In this document: positions 15,942 through 26,417 of the stretch, piece by piece
Layout: the number at the start of each line of letters is the position of its first letter
Position numbering within the stretch: position 1 is the stretch's first letter
Assembly: GCA_028714315.1 (NCBI GenBank)
Contig: JAQTMN010000025.1
Coordinates: forward strand, 1 to 34,062
Length of the DNA: 34,062 bases
Direction: 5' to 3'
Source of the DNA: Sulfuricella sp.
Lineage (GTDB): Bacteria > Pseudomonadota > Gammaproteobacteria > Burkholderiales > Sulfuricellaceae
The notes under the pieces: generated by a model
What the model was told of the DNA's origin: nothing
What the model saw: the letters and a program-made list of their open reading frames with translations, nothing else
Databases searched by the model: none
Made by a program: the position numbers and the translations under genes

Positions 15942-17054
15942 ATGAACCCAACCCGAATTTTCCTGCCGGCAGTCTGCCTCCTTCCCCTGCTGAGCAGCTG
16001 CGCATCCTATCAAACCGCCGGGGAGACCTGGAGCATCAAGCCCTTCGCCAGCGTCAGAAATTCCGCCGACAAACCGGAGGCGTTCTATCAACTGGGCCGC
16101 TATTATCAGGGCCAGAAACGCTACGATCAGGCTATCGCGGCGTACCGCAAAGCGCTGGCGCTCGATGATGGGTTCGCCGAGGCGCTCAACGGTCTGGGGG
16201 TGATCTACGCCACGCTGGGCAAATATGATGGCGCGATAGAGGCGTTCAAAACGGCCTCGCAAAAATCGCCCGACGCCTCCCACATCTTCAACAATCTGGG
16301 CTACGCCTATTACCTCCAAGGAACCTACGGCGAGGCGGTAGTCGCCCTGGAACGGGCCACCGCGCTGGATCCGGACAACCGGGGAGCGTTCAACAATCTC
16401 GGCCTGGCCTATGCCAAGGCGGGCGAAGCGGGGAAGTCCCTTCAGGCCTTCACCCAAGCCGCCAAGGCGGGATCGTCGCCAACTGTGGAAGAGCCCACCG
16501 CCACACTCTCCGACGCGCCTTTGGCTGGCGATCCCGCCCCAGCTGCCGCCACCGTGACGGAATCGGCCCAAGTCCTTTCGCTGCCCAAGGACAGAGGGGT
16601 CATCGCCAAATCCGCTGCCATCGCGAAGCTGGTTGAAGTTTCGCCCAGCGTCTACGAGTTGCGTAGCCAAAACGCCCCGGTGCAAGCCCCGGTGCAGGCC
16701 GCTGCAAAACCGAGTTACGCCGCGAAAAAATTCAATATCGAGATTTCCAACGGCAACGGCGTGACCGGCATGGCCAAGAAGGTCGCGAAACAGCTGCGCG
16801 ACGGCGGTCTGCCGGTCACGCGCATCACCAATCAGAAGCCTTTCCGCGTGGAGGTATCGCAAATTCAGTACCGAAACGGATATCAGGCGGAAGCCTTGCG
16901 CCTGAGCTCGAGCATGCCCAGCCGGCCAACCCCGGTTCGGAGCGAAAATCTGCGAATCGATACCGACGTTCGCCTGACGCTGGGCAAGGACGCCGCCGCC
17001 AATCCGGCCAGATTCGTCAAGGGCAATATCAAGGCCGATGCCGCCGCGTCGTAG
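15942..17054 (+). CDS. tadD: TadD-like TPR lipoprotein with LytR_C-type C-terminus
   Basis: The protein has 370 residues from ATG 15942 with AAGGAGA 7-8 bases upstream; the frame is open further up but only inside tadC. The signal peptide ends in LLSSC, with the acylated Cys at residue 20. Three or four TPR repeats follow (about 45-170: FYQLGRYYQGQKRYDQAIAA, LNGLGVIYATLGKYDGAIEA, FNNLGYAYYLQGTYGEAVVA). A low-complexity linker leads to a C-terminal domain starting NIEISNGNGVTGMAKKVAKQ, the pattern of the LytR_C domain. TadD is thought to help assemble or place the secretin. It is about 100 residues longer than the simplest TadD proteins because of the added domain, which in other proteins may contact envelope polymers. 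Confidence 0.85.
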   Translation: MNPTRIFLPAVCLLPLLSSCASYQTAGETWSIKPFASVRNSADKPEAFYQLGRYYQGQKRYDQAIAAYRKALALDDGFAEALNGLGVIYATLGKYDGAIEAFKTASQKSPDASHIFNNLGYAYYLQGTYGEAVVALERATALDPDNRGAFNNLGLAYAKAGEAGKSLQAFTQAAKAGSSPTVEEPTATLSDAPLAGDPAPAAATVTESAQVLSLPKDRGVIAKSAAIAKLVEVSPSVYELRSQNAPVQAPVQAAAKPSYAAKKFNIEISNGNGVTGMAKKVAKQLRDGGLPVTRITNQKPFRVEVSQIQYRNGYQAEALRLSSSMPSRPTPVRSENLRIDTDVRLTLGKDAAANPARFVKGNIKADAAAS

Positions 17055-17077
17055 CGCACAAACAGATTGAAATCCTG

Positions 17078-18082
17078 GTGCCCATGCGGCACCATGGCGG
17101 CATGGATAAAGCCGACACCACGCAGCCCGCCAAGGAACCGCTGCAGGAAAGCATCATGCATCAGCGCGAAGCGCTGGTCGGCATTTTGCGGGAGCCGCTG
17201 CGGCGGCTGGCGGAAAAATGCACCCCGATGTGGGCAGACCGCGCGAACCTCAATACGCTGTTGCGCGAGGGGTTGAAGGAGCTGCCCTATTGCAAGCACC
17301 TCTATGTGATGGACGCCAACGCGATCCAGATCAGCGATAACGTCGGGCATCACGGGCTGATGGAAGGCTTCGGCCGGGATCGGTCGAAACGGCCTTACAT
17401 GAGCGAGATCGGCCCCGGCACGGAGTTTTTTCTTTCGGATGCCTACATCAGTCTGCGCGAGCGGCGCCCTTCCCTGACCGCCATCCAGATCGTGCGCGAT
17501 GGCGCCGGCGCCGAGCTGGGATTCCTCTGCGCCTATTTCGGCTTGCGCGACTTGCCGCTGACCCGCGAGCTCTACGAAGAACCGCGCTACTGGCGCCAAA
17601 TCAAGGGCGACCCTTCGATCCGGGGCACGGTCTTTCACCAGACGCGGGCCGAAAGCGAAATGGACCAGCACATCGACACCGTGCTGGGCGTGGTCGCCGA
17701 ATTGATGCTCTACCACGGCGTGTATCACGTGATGCTGCACTTCTCCAGCAGCCGGGCCATCGTCTGGGTGATGGAAGATCCCTACCGCTACCGCATGCTG
17801 GATTTCGACGCGCTGATCGATCCGAACATCTGCCTGGCCTACCCCCGGACACCCTACCCCGAAGGCGCCCTGGTGCCGACGGGTCAGGTTCGCGCGGTAC
17901 TGGATGCCTTCCGCACGCTGCGTTTCATGGACGAAATGTTCTATCTGCGCTCGGGCACGCTGAATATTTTCAACGGCCTGGTCGGCCTGACCTTTTCATG
18001 CGACGGCTCCCATTACATTCCTTTCGACGAGTTCGTCAGGAAAGACCACGATTTCTGGACAGGCATCAAAACATCCTCCTGA
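17078..18082 (+). CDS. soluble PDC-sensor-like protein
   Basis: The protein has up to 334 residues. GTG 17078, ATG 17084 and ATG 17102 are all possible starts and none has a strong binding site. There is no signal peptide or membrane helix. Two halves can be seen. The first (about 40-165) resembles a PDC/Cache sensor fold, with CKHLYVMDANAIQISDNV, a ligand-loop-like GRDRSKRPYM and EFFLSDAYISLRERRPSLT. The second (about 195-330) may be a related module and ends with LVGLTFSCDGSHYIPFDEFV. PDC domains usually lie outside the membrane and feed kinases, cyclases or chemoreceptors; here no output domain is attached. It starts 23 bases after tadD and is co-directional, so it may be read as part of the pilus operon. 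Function unknown. Confidence 0.65.
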   Translation: MPMRHHGGMDKADTTQPAKEPLQESIMHQREALVGILREPLRRLAEKCTPMWADRANLNTLLREGLKELPYCKHLYVMDANAIQISDNVGHHGLMEGFGRDRSKRPYMSEIGPGTEFFLSDAYISLRERRPSLTAIQIVRDGAGAELGFLCAYFGLRDLPLTRELYEEPRYWRQIKGDPSIRGTVFHQTRAESEMDQHIDTVLGVVAELMLYHGVYHVMLHFSSSRAIVWVMEDPYRYRMLDFDALIDPNICLAYPRTPYPEGALVPTGQVRAVLDAFRTLRFMDEMFYLRSGTLNIFNGLVGLTFSCDGSHYIPFDEFVRKDHDFWTGIKTSS

Positions 18083-18110
18083 ACGCCGCCTCACCCGGAA
18101 CCCACCATCG

Positions 18111-18953
18111 ATGAACGACAAGCACGAAATAAAGCCTGGCCAATCGGTCGAGCTGCTGAAAGAGCTGCACATCCTCACCCGCGACGGCAAGATGAACCAG
18201 GACAGCCGGCGCAAGCTCAAGCAGGTTTACCATCTCTACCATTTCATCGAGCCGCTGCTGCAGGAAGTGCAGCGGGATCATCCGGACATCCGGCTGGTCG
18301 ATCACGGCGCGGGAAAATCCTATCTGGGTTTCATCCTTTACGACCTGTTTTTCAAGACGCTGGATAACCCCTCCCATATCTACGGGATCGAAACGCGGGA
18401 CGAGCTGGTGGACAAATCCGTCGCCCTGGCGGAAAGACTCGGGTTTGCCGGCATGTCGTTCCTCAACCTGTCGGTGGCGCAGTCCATCGACTCGGACCGC
18501 CTGCCCGCCCGGATAGACGTGGTGACCGCGCTGCACGCCTGCGACACGGCCACCGACGACGCCATTCACTTCGCCCTGAAAAAACAGGCGAAATTCATCG
18601 TGCTGGTGCCGTGCTGCCAGGCGGAGGTGGCCTCGGTGCTCAGGAAAAACAAGGGCAAGGCGCTGGCCCAGAATGCCCTGACCGAGCTCTGGCGCCACCC
18701 GCTGCATACCCGCGAATTCGGCAGCCAGGTCACCAACGTGCTGCGCTGCCTTCAGCTGGAGGCGCATGGCTACCAGGTGAACGTGACCGAGCTGGTGGGT
18801 TGGGAGCACTCGATGAAAAACGAGCTCATCATCGCCAGTTACAAGAACCTGCCGCGCAAGCGCCCGACCGAGCGCCTGAGCGAGGTGCTTCACACGCTGG
18901 GGCTGGAGGAAATGAACCGGCGGTTTTTCAGTCTACCGCCGGCAAATCAATAA
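18111..18953 (+). CDS. SAM-dependent methyltransferase, substrate unknown
   Basis: The protein has 280 residues and is cytoplasmic. Motif I is VDHGAGKSYLGFILYDLF (near 64-80). An acidic IYGIETRDEL follows for cofactor ribose binding, then VVTALHACDTATDDAIHFAL and VLVPCCQAEV. The ALHACD...PCC combination is found in a group of class I methyltransferases related to the methyltransferase-like domain of GSTCD/METTL25-type proteins; I know no fixed substrate. It lies 28 bases after the PDC-sensor gene in the same direction. Its last 7 bases overlap the convergent slyX gene. Confidence 0.75.
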   Translation: MNDKHEIKPGQSVELLKELHILTRDGKMNQDSRRKLKQVYHLYHFIEPLLQEVQRDHPDIRLVDHGAGKSYLGFILYDLFFKTLDNPSHIYGIETRDELVDKSVALAERLGFAGMSFLNLSVAQSIDSDRLPARIDVVTALHACDTATDDAIHFALKKQAKFIVLVPCCQAEVASVLRKNKGKALAQNALTELWRHPLHTREFGSQVTNVLRCLQLEAHGYQVNVTELVGWEHSMKNELIIASYKNLPRKRPTERLSEVLHTLGLEEMNRRFFSLPPANQ

Positions 18954-19162
18954 TGCGGCGGCCTTTCATTTAGGGCGCCACCGCCCGGTTTGCTGTCAAC
19001 GGCCTCCGTCAAGGCCCTGACATGCTCGATCAGCGAATTGCATACCGCTTCGAGATGGTCGATTTTCTTCTGCTGCCGGTAAACGGTGGCGTTCAGTTCC
19101 TGAAGCAAATCTTCCTGGAAGGCGATTTTGCTCTCGATGTCGATCCAACGATCTTCGTTCAT
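18947..19162 (-). CDS. slyX: SlyX family protein
   Basis: The protein has 71 residues from ATG 19162 (AGGA about 9 bases upstream; ATG 19174 would add four residues). It is almost entirely a predicted coiled coil (ESKIAFQEDLLQELNATVYR, then QQKKIDHLEAVCNSLIEHVR) and ends with the PPHY signature of SlyX. Family function is unknown; it often lies near slyD or fkp genes, not here. It follows the adhesin-E-like gene by 26 bases on the minus strand and is probably co-transcribed with it. Its end overlaps the methyltransferase gene on the other strand. Confidence 0.88.
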   Translation of the reverse strand: MNEDRWIDIESKIAFQEDLLQELNATVYRQQKKIDHLEAVCNSLIEHVRALTEAVDSKPGGGALNERPPHY

Positions 19163-19188
19163 ATCCGGTTTCATCCTGAAATACGGAT

Positions 19189-19587
19189 TTAGTTCGCGCA
19201 CACGAATTTCAGGATATCCTCGTCCACGCTGCCATCCAGCACGGGACTTTCTTCGGCGACCAGGGCCTGGCGGTCGATCCGGCTCATATCGGCGCGCTGC
19301 GCCTCGCTCGACAACATGACGGTGGTGCGTCTGGCGCAATCGACCCGCTGTTCCATCACCAGGTATTTCACCGCATCGTGGCCGACCCTGAATTCGCTCG
19401 CGTCGTCGATCACGTGACGGCTGGTGAAGGTCAGTTGCGGCTTGGCGCCGTGAATGCTGCTCTTGTCCACCTCGCGGACGTTGTCGCTGATTTTGGACAC
19501 CTGAACCCACTCGGCCGCCTGCGCGGAAAAAGCCATGGCGACCCCCAAAACAATGGCCACCGGGTAATACGTCCTACGTCTTTGCAT
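19189..19587 (-). CDS. surface-adhesin E-like periplasmic protein
   Basis: The protein has 132 residues. A signal peptide (MQRRRTYYPVAIVLGVAMAF, cleavage likely after SAQA near residue 24) precedes a small beta domain that begins AEWVQVSKISDNVREVDKSS and carries two cysteines (VDCARRTTVML and the final FVCAN). This pattern (W-x-V, later V/D...I, then a CxxxR strand) matches the surface-adhesin protein E-like domain, named after a Haemophilus adhesin but widespread in proteobacteria with unclear function. A GGAGT-type binding site lies upstream on the minus strand. It is divergent from the ankyrin gene with a 98-base shared promoter region. Confidence 0.65.
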   Translation of the reverse strand: MQRRRTYYPVAIVLGVAMAFSAQAAEWVQVSKISDNVREVDKSSIHGAKPQLTFTSRHVIDDASEFRVGHDAVKYLVMEQRVDCARRTTVMLSSEAQRADMSRIDRQALVAEESPVLDGSVDEDILKFVCAN

Positions 19588-19685
19588 CGCAAAACTCCTT
19601 AAGCAATCCCGATTAATCGTGCATAATATTTCGCATCATATCAAATCCCGGCGCCGTGCAGGCTCCACTCAAAAAGGCTCATGAA

Positions 19686-20150
19686 ATGACCAGACTCAAA
19701 CCCCTTGCCGCAGCGTTATTGTTGTTGGGCATGATCGGAGCCGCCAACGCGGTCACTATTTTCGACGCCTCGCGCGACGGCACCGCCCAGGAAGTGGGGA
19801 AAATGCTCGCCGCGAACAAAAACCTCCTGGCGACCCGCAGCGAACTCGGCTCCACGCCGCTGCACATGGCGGCCACCAACTCCGACCCCGAAGTGGCGAA
19901 GCTGCTCGTGGCCAAGGGCGCCAACGTCAACGCCAAAGACAACAACAGCGCCACGCCCCTGCATCTTGCCGCTTTTACCGGGAAAAAAGAGCTGGTGGAA
20001 TTTTTCCTGGCCCACGGCGCGGACGCCTACGCCAAGGACTGGAAAGGGCAAACGCCGCGCGACTATGCGCACCATTCCCTGAACAATGAAATCCGGGGCA
20101 TCCTGGCAATGTGGATGCTCAAGAACCCGCAGCCGGCCAACAAGAAGTAG
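19686..20150 (+). CDS. periplasmic ankyrin-repeat protein
   Basis: The protein has 154 residues from ATG 19686, set by AAAAAGG about 9 bases upstream; a GTG at 19656 would add ten residues before the signal peptide. The signal peptide runs to about ANA (residue 21). Three ankyrin repeats follow: TIFDASRDGTAQEVGKMLAA, TPLHMAATNSDPEVAKLLVA with KGANVNAKDN, and TPLHLAAFTGKKELVEFFLA with HGADAYAKDW. The protein ends with a short helix. Small exported ankyrin proteins often sit beside catalase genes, but none is nearby; the binding partner is unknown. A possible promoter has TTAAGC and CATAAT 17 bases apart upstream. The stop lies 5 bases before repeat copy A2. Confidence 0.8.
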   Translation: MTRLKPLAAALLLLGMIGAANAVTIFDASRDGTAQEVGKMLAANKNLLATRSELGSTPLHMAATNSDPEVAKLLVAKGANVNAKDNNSATPLHLAAFTGKKELVEFFLAHGADAYAKDWKGQTPRDYAHHSLNNEIRGILAMWMLKNPQPANKK

Positions 20151-20154
20151 CGCC

Positions 20155-20389
20155 GTTAGTGTAAAACTCGCGAAGCGAGACCTCGCCCCCCCTCGCCCGC
20201 ATACGACTCCGCATGGGCTTTAGCCCATAGCGGATCGGAGTCCTTTAGGGCTTGCGGAATAACCAGCGACTTGGCGGCTTTGCCGCCTAGTCGAATGGCT
20301 AGTAGTTCCATCAGAGGGTTAGGGGAGAGGGGAACGCTCATGGCGAATCGCCGTTTCATGATTCGGGGCGGCAATTAGCCATGAGCGTT
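20155..20389 (-). repeat. modular palindromic repeat, copy A2 (expanded)
   Basis: Reverse-oriented copy: reading the minus strand it starts AACGCTCATGGC, with AATCATGAAACGGCGATTCG soon after, and ends CGCGAGTTTTACACTAAC. The interior is not the three-way core of A1 but a C/T-rich stem module shared with A5. Its loop holds about 110 extra bases with two nested hairpins. One is GACTCCG/CGGAGTC (20205 and 20236), itself containing ATGGGCT-TT-AGCCCAT (20213-20228). The other is GACTTGGCGGC-TTT-GCCGCCTAGTC (20268-20292). The element fills the gap between two converging genes, and its edge supplies the stop of the gene at 20388. Confidence 0.8.
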
Positions 20390-22739
20390 ACGGAAAAGGC
20401 TGGAGCAGCAAGGGCGCGGGACGGCCGACGGCGTATCCCTGCGCGTAGTTCACGCCGAGCCCGCGCAATTTCTCCAGCACCGCCTCGTCTTCGACGAATT
20501 CGGCGATGGTCTGGATGCCCATCACGTGGCCGATGCGGTTGATCGCCTCGACCATGGCAAGGTCGATCGGGTTTTTCACCATGTTTTTGACAAACATGCC
20601 GTCGATTTTCAGATAATCGACCGGCAAATCCTTCAAATAAGCAAACGACGACATGCCGCTGCCGAAATCATCCAGCGAGAACCGGCAGCCGGCTTTCTTC
20701 AATTCCAGCATGAAGTGGCGCGCTCGATCGAGATTGGATATCGCGACGGTTTCGGTGATCTCGAAACACAGCGCCGCGGGAGAAATCCGGTAAAGGGCGA
20801 TCTGGTCGCGCAGGAAGTCGGGAAAATATTCGTCATTCAGGCTGGCGCCGGAAAGGTTGATCGAGCAGATACGGCGGCTCTGCGTGCCTGAGCCGTGATC
20901 CAGGCTGGTTCTGATCGCGCCGAACAGGGTGCGGATCACCCAGCGGTCCACCACCGGCATCAAACCGTAGCGCTCGGCGGCCGGCAGGAAAGCGCCCGGC
21001 AGGATGACCTGCCCCTGGGCATCCACCATGCGCAGTAAAATCTCGCAGTGGCGCGCATCGGCCGGCGCCTCGCCCAAATAGCGGATGGGTTGCGAGTAGA
21101 GACAGAAACGCTTCTCTTCAAACGCCCTGGAAATATCGGTGACCCACAGCATCTCGCTTTGGCGCTGCATCAGATCGAGGTTTTCCGGGCTGTACACATT
21201 GACGCGGTTGCGGCCCTTGTCCTTGGCGGCATAGCAGGCCGCATCCGCGCAGCTGAGCAGATTGGCGGGGTTTTCCGTCTGCGCGGTGATGGGCGCCAAG
21301 CCAATGCTGACGCCCACCTCGAACGTGCGGCCCTCACAGACAAAGCGAAACTCCTGCACCGTTTCGCGCAGCGTATTGGCGATTTTCAGCGCTTCATCCA
21401 GAGAGCGGCGTTCGAGCAGGACGCCGAACTCGTCGCCTCCCAGCCTCGCCAGGGTGTCCCTTCCCTGAATCTGCGCGCGCAGTTTGTCGGCCAGCTGCCG
21501 CAGCAGCTCATCGCCGGCGGCATGGCCGGCCGTGTCGTTGACCAGCTTGAACTGGTCGAGATCCAGATAGAGCAAGGCATGCTGGTCGCCGGTCGCCTTC
21601 GCGCTTTCCAGCAAGCGGGTGAGACGCACATCGAATTCGCGCCGGTTGATCAGGCTCGTCAACTGGTCGTGGGTCGCCTGCCAAGCCAGTTGCTTGGCCA
21701 GTTCGCGCGACTGGGTCACGTCGCGGAACACCAGCACCGAGCCGATAACCTCGTCTTTTTGGTTGCGCATCGGCGCCACCGAGCTTTCGATGTCGAACTC
21801 GCGGCCGTCGTTGCTGATCAGCAGCACGTTCTCGTACACGTTGACGGTGGCGCCATCCACCGCGCCGTCGAAGGCTGGATGCTCGATTTGCTTGCGCGTG
21901 TAGGCATTGACCGCGTTGAATGCCCAGCGCAGGGACAACCCCTGGATTTCGGCCAGCTTCCAGCCGGTGAGCTGTTCGGCGACGGGGTTGAAATAAATTA
22001 CCCGGCCCACGGCATCGACGGTGATCACCCCGTCGCCGATCGAATCCAGCGTCACCTGGGCGCGCTCCTTTTCCTGGAACAGCGCGCGCTCCGTCAGCGC
22101 CGTGCGGCGCATCACATACAAGGCGATCAGCGCGCCCAGCACGACGGCGAGAACGCCAAGCGCGCCCATGGCCATGAGCGCGCGGCGAAACGACGAGGCG
22201 GCTTCGGCGGCGGCGGCGTGTTCCTGCCGCTGCTGCAGCGCCATCAATTCCGCCAGGGTGCCGATCACCAGTTTCTGCGCGGGAATCACCTCCTTCAGCA
22301 ACAGCTGGTGCGCTTCGGCGTCATGGCCATCGCCTTGCTGAAACAATTCGATCACTTTCAGTTGCCACTGCTCGCCGCGCTTGGCTCCCTGCAGAGCCCT
22401 GGTGAGGATGGATTTCTCTTCCCGGTTCAAGCCCAAGGCCAGCAGGCCGTCCCTGCCCTGGATGAAATCGACCGCGTAGCCGCCGAACAGGAGCTGCTCC
22501 TCGTCGAGCTCGAACGGATCGGTCAACAGCGCCAGCCGATGCAGGCTGATCGCCCGTTCCCGCGTCGCGGCGACCATCGCGGAAACCAGCGCGATTTTGG
22601 CGTCGTGCGCCTCGCGCAAGGCCTCCACCCGCTCGTGCAGGGACAGGATGCGCGTCAGGCCGACGGCGGTCAGTGCCGTCATCAGCAGCAGCACCACGCC
22701 AAATCCGGCGAGGATGAGGAATTTCGAATTTTTCAACAC
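20388..22739 (-). CDS. membrane PAS-GGDEF-EAL cyclic-di-GMP protein
   Basis: The protein has 783 residues. Two membrane helices (about 7-29 and 190-212) flank a helical periplasmic sensor. A PAS domain follows ([20 protein letters not shown]..., about 225-345). The GGDEF domain has an intact GGDEF motif at 434-438, but the upstream position reads QGRD instead of RxxD, so no product-inhibition site. The EAL domain starts with EIL (566-568) rather than EAL and keeps INLSG, EITET, DDFGSG, LKIDG, EFVED and QGYAVGRP. Both synthesis and breakdown of cyclic-di-GMP are therefore possible; the phosphodiesterase may dominate. The stop codon lies in the flanking repeat. The start is four bases after the rmuC stop, so the two are probably co-transcribed. 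Confidence 0.9.
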   Translation of the reverse strand: MLKNSKFLILAGFGVVLLLMTALTAVGLTRILSLHERVEALREAHDAKIALVSAMVAATRERAISLHRLALLTDPFELDEEQLLFGGYAVDFIQGRDGLLALGLNREEKSILTRALQGAKRGEQWQLKVIELFQQGDGHDAEAHQLLLKEVIPAQKLVIGTLAELMALQQRQEHAAAAEAASSFRRALMAMGALGVLAVVLGALIALYVMRRTALTERALFQEKERAQVTLDSIGDGVITVDAVGRVIYFNPVAEQLTGWKLAEIQGLSLRWAFNAVNAYTRKQIEHPAFDGAVDGATVNVYENVLLISNDGREFDIESSVAPMRNQKDEVIGSVLVFRDVTQSRELAKQLAWQATHDQLTSLINRREFDVRLTRLLESAKATGDQHALLYLDLDQFKLVNDTAGHAAGDELLRQLADKLRAQIQGRDTLARLGGDEFGVLLERRSLDEALKIANTLRETVQEFRFVCEGRTFEVGVSIGLAPITAQTENPANLLSCADAACYAAKDKGRNRVNVYSPENLDLMQRQSEMLWVTDISRAFEEKRFCLYSQPIRYLGEAPADARHCEILLRMVDAQGQVILPGAFLPAAERYGLMPVVDRWVIRTLFGAIRTSLDHGSGTQSRRICSINLSGASLNDEYFPDFLRDQIALYRISPAALCFEITETVAISNLDRARHFMLELKKAGCRFSLDDFGSGMSSFAYLKDLPVDYLKIDGMFVKNMVKNPIDLAMVEAINRIGHVMGIQTIAEFVEDEAVLEKLRGLGVNYAQGYAVGRPAPLLLQPFP

Positions 22740-22743
22740 GGGT

Positions 22744-24081
22744 TCAGGATTCCTCGCCGACCGCCATCTCGTCCAACGCCTCCAGCACCGGCACGCCCGT
22801 CTCGTCCAGCTGCACCCGCTCGATCTGGGCGAAGCGGCGCGTGATCTTCTGGCTGGTAACGTGGACTTCGTCCACGTCTTTCTGGGCTTGGCGGATGTGG
22901 TCGGCCAAGGCTTTCATGCGCTTGTCGAAGCGGGAGAATTCCAGGCCCAGCTTGCCCAGCTCGTCCTTGATGATATGCACCTGCTTGCGGGTTTCCACAT
23001 CCTTGATCACGGCGCGGGCGGTGTTCAGGATCGCCATCATGGTGGTCGGCGAAACGATCCATACCCGCTTCTGCATCGCATAATCCACCACGTCGTCCTG
23101 GTGGTGGCCATGAATCTCCGCGAACACCGCCTCGGCCGGCACGAACATCACCGCGCCGTCGCTGGTTTCGGGGGGCGCGATGTATTTCTCGCTGATCGCG
23201 TCGATATGGCGCTTCACGTCCGTCTTGAACAGCTTCTGCGCCGCGGCGCGCTCCGCCACCGACAGCTCGGCCGCGAACATGCGGTGATAGTTTTCCAGGG
23301 GAAACTTGGAATCGACCGCGACATTGCCGGTCGGCTCGGGCAGCTTGAGCATGCAGTCAGCACGGCTGCCGTTGCTCAGGGTGTGCTGGAACGCGTAGGC
23401 CGACGGCGGCAGGATGTTGCGGATCAGCGCCTCCAGCTGCACCTCGCCGAACGCGCCGCGCGAGCGCTTGTCGCCGAGCAGTTCCTGCAGGCTCACCATG
23501 TTGGTGGTGAGGCCGTCGATTTTCTTTTGCGCCTCGTCGATGGTCGCCAGCCGCGCCATCACGTTGGCGAAGGTCTCGTTGGTTTTCTTGAAGCCCTCGT
23601 CCAGGCGCTCCGACACCTTGCCGCCGATCTGCTCCAGACGGCCGTCCACCGACTTGGTCAGGGTCTCGATCGCGGCGGTCAACTGCTGGGTGGTGTGGCG
23701 CAGGGTGGACTGGATCAGCTCCTGATTGGCGCGCACCTGTTCCGCCAGCTGCGTCAGCATGGCCTCGCGAGTCTGCGCCAGGGCTTCGCCCTGGGACAGC
23801 TGAAGTTTTTCCAGCGCCTCGCGGTTCAGGTGGAGTTCCTGGGAAATCGACGCGCGCAGGCGCTCGGCATTTTCCGCCGCGGCCGAATTCAGGCGGTCGC
23901 CCTGCCGGGCCAAGCCCTCGTGCAGATCGGACAGCATCGCCCGGTGTTTTTCTTCCATGCCTTTCGCCACCGATTCCGGCAGCTCGTCCTGCCGGCGAAC
24001 CAGGGCGCCCAGCCGGTAACCCAGCCATAAAATGGCGGCCAGAACCAGCAGCTGCAAAATGCCGGTCAGGATTTCAGGCAT
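22744..24081 (-). CDS. rmuC: DNA recombination protein RmuC
   Basis: The protein has 445 residues. A membrane helix at 5-24 is followed by a long coiled coil (about 30-205) and the RmuC domain, with [20 protein letters not shown], the conserved [13 protein letters not shown] and [20 protein letters not shown]. The domain is a nuclease-like fold. In E. coli RmuC limits inversions at short inverted repeats, which is notable in a genome so rich in palindromic repeats. It is the upstream gene of a two-gene minus-strand unit with the GGDEF-EAL gene. Confidence 0.92.
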   Translation of the reverse strand: MPEILTGILQLLVLAAILWLGYRLGALVRRQDELPESVAKGMEEKHRAMLSDLHEGLARQGDRLNSAAAENAERLRASISQELHLNREALEKLQLSQGEALAQTREAMLTQLAEQVRANQELIQSTLRHTTQQLTAAIETLTKSVDGRLEQIGGKVSERLDEGFKKTNETFANVMARLATIDEAQKKIDGLTTNMVSLQELLGDKRSRGAFGEVQLEALIRNILPPSAYAFQHTLSNGSRADCMLKLPEPTGNVAVDSKFPLENYHRMFAAELSVAERAAAQKLFKTDVKRHIDAISEKYIAPPETSDGAVMFVPAEAVFAEIHGHHQDDVVDYAMQKRVWIVSPTTMMAILNTARAVIKDVETRKQVHIIKDELGKLGLEFSRFDKRMKALADHIRQAQKDVDEVHVTSQKITRRFAQIERVQLDETGVPVLEALDEMAVGEES

Positions 24082-24171
24082 GGCTTTCTCCTAGAGCAAA
24101 TCGATGCGAGAGTATAACGCATCCCTCACCCCAACCCCCTCTCCCGCGCGCATCGGAGGGCCCTCAAACGC
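24082..24171. repeat. CCCTCACCCC-type repeat fragment
   Basis: Bases 24121-24160 (CCCTCACCCCAACCCCCTCTC and the following GCATCGGAGGGCC) belong to the same C/T-rich intergenic repeat vocabulary seen inside copies A2 and A5. It lies between typA's terminator and rmuC's upstream edge. Only a fragment is present and no hairpin as strong as in A5 is formed. Confidence 0.4.
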
Positions 24172-24210
24172 AAAATCCCCCGCTTTCCGATGAAGAAAGC
24201 GAGGGATTTT
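24172..24210 (-). terminator. intrinsic terminator of typA
   Basis: A long stem, AAAATCCCCCGCTTTC (24172-24187) with GAAAGCGAGGGATTTT (24195-24210), has one mismatch and a 7-base loop. On the minus strand it ends in a T run, 13 bases after the typA stop codon. Confidence 0.85.
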
Positions 24211-24223
24211 GGCGGCAATGCAA

Positions 24224-26035
<1,812 letters not shown>

Positions 26036-26102
26036 GGAATAGTCCTGAATTTCAAAAAGTCGAAGATTATAACATGGCTTTGACCCGATGGCCGATAGCC
26101 CA

Positions 26103-26130
26103 TTGCTTTTTAAAATAAACTCCGTATAAT
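26103..26130 (+). promoter_or_regulatory. strong sigma70-type promoter for rhlE
   Basis: TTGCTT (26103-26108) and a perfect TATAAT (26125-26130) are 16 bases apart on the plus strand. Transcription would start near 26137, leaving a leader of about 280 bases before the rhlE start at 26418. The AT-rich block also lies close upstream of typA on the other strand. Confidence 0.65.
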
Positions 26131-26136
26131 TCGCCG

Positions 26137-26417
26137 CTTGGCTGAAAGCGTTATCCATTCAGCCATTGGTTCATCGCTCCTGACCCTCTCTTTCAGATTC
26201 CCTGGAATTGCAATCACCCCCCGGTTAGCGACGATGTGTTAGCGCCGTGCGGTGTGTGGTACCGGCCCCTTTTTGACGGGCCTGCCCTGCTTTATTCCCT
26301 GCATCCCTGCTGCGCTTTATTGTTGTGTTGCGCTTGCGCTTTGCTTTCGCTGTCTCCGCTCGCCGTGGCGGACTCGGGCAGGCGCGCCGCTATGCGACGC
26401 TCTGTTAAGGAAATTAC
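26137..26417 (+). promoter_or_regulatory. long leader of rhlE
   Basis: About 280 untranslated bases precede rhlE. They contain short stems such as GGCCC/GGGCC around CTTTTTGAC (26267-26285), a pyrimidine-rich run (26287-26360) and CGCC-GT-GGCG. A 66-codon open frame begins at 26236 but overlaps the rhlE start and has no family features. Long leaders are known in cold-induced RNA helicase and cold-shock genes, where they control mRNA stability or translation, so a similar role is possible here. No known riboswitch was recognised. Confidence 0.4.

Noticed and set aside
21048-22844. A 598-codon open frame on the plus strand
   Set aside because: Antisense of the GGDEF-EAL gene, whose domains are all intact on the other strand.
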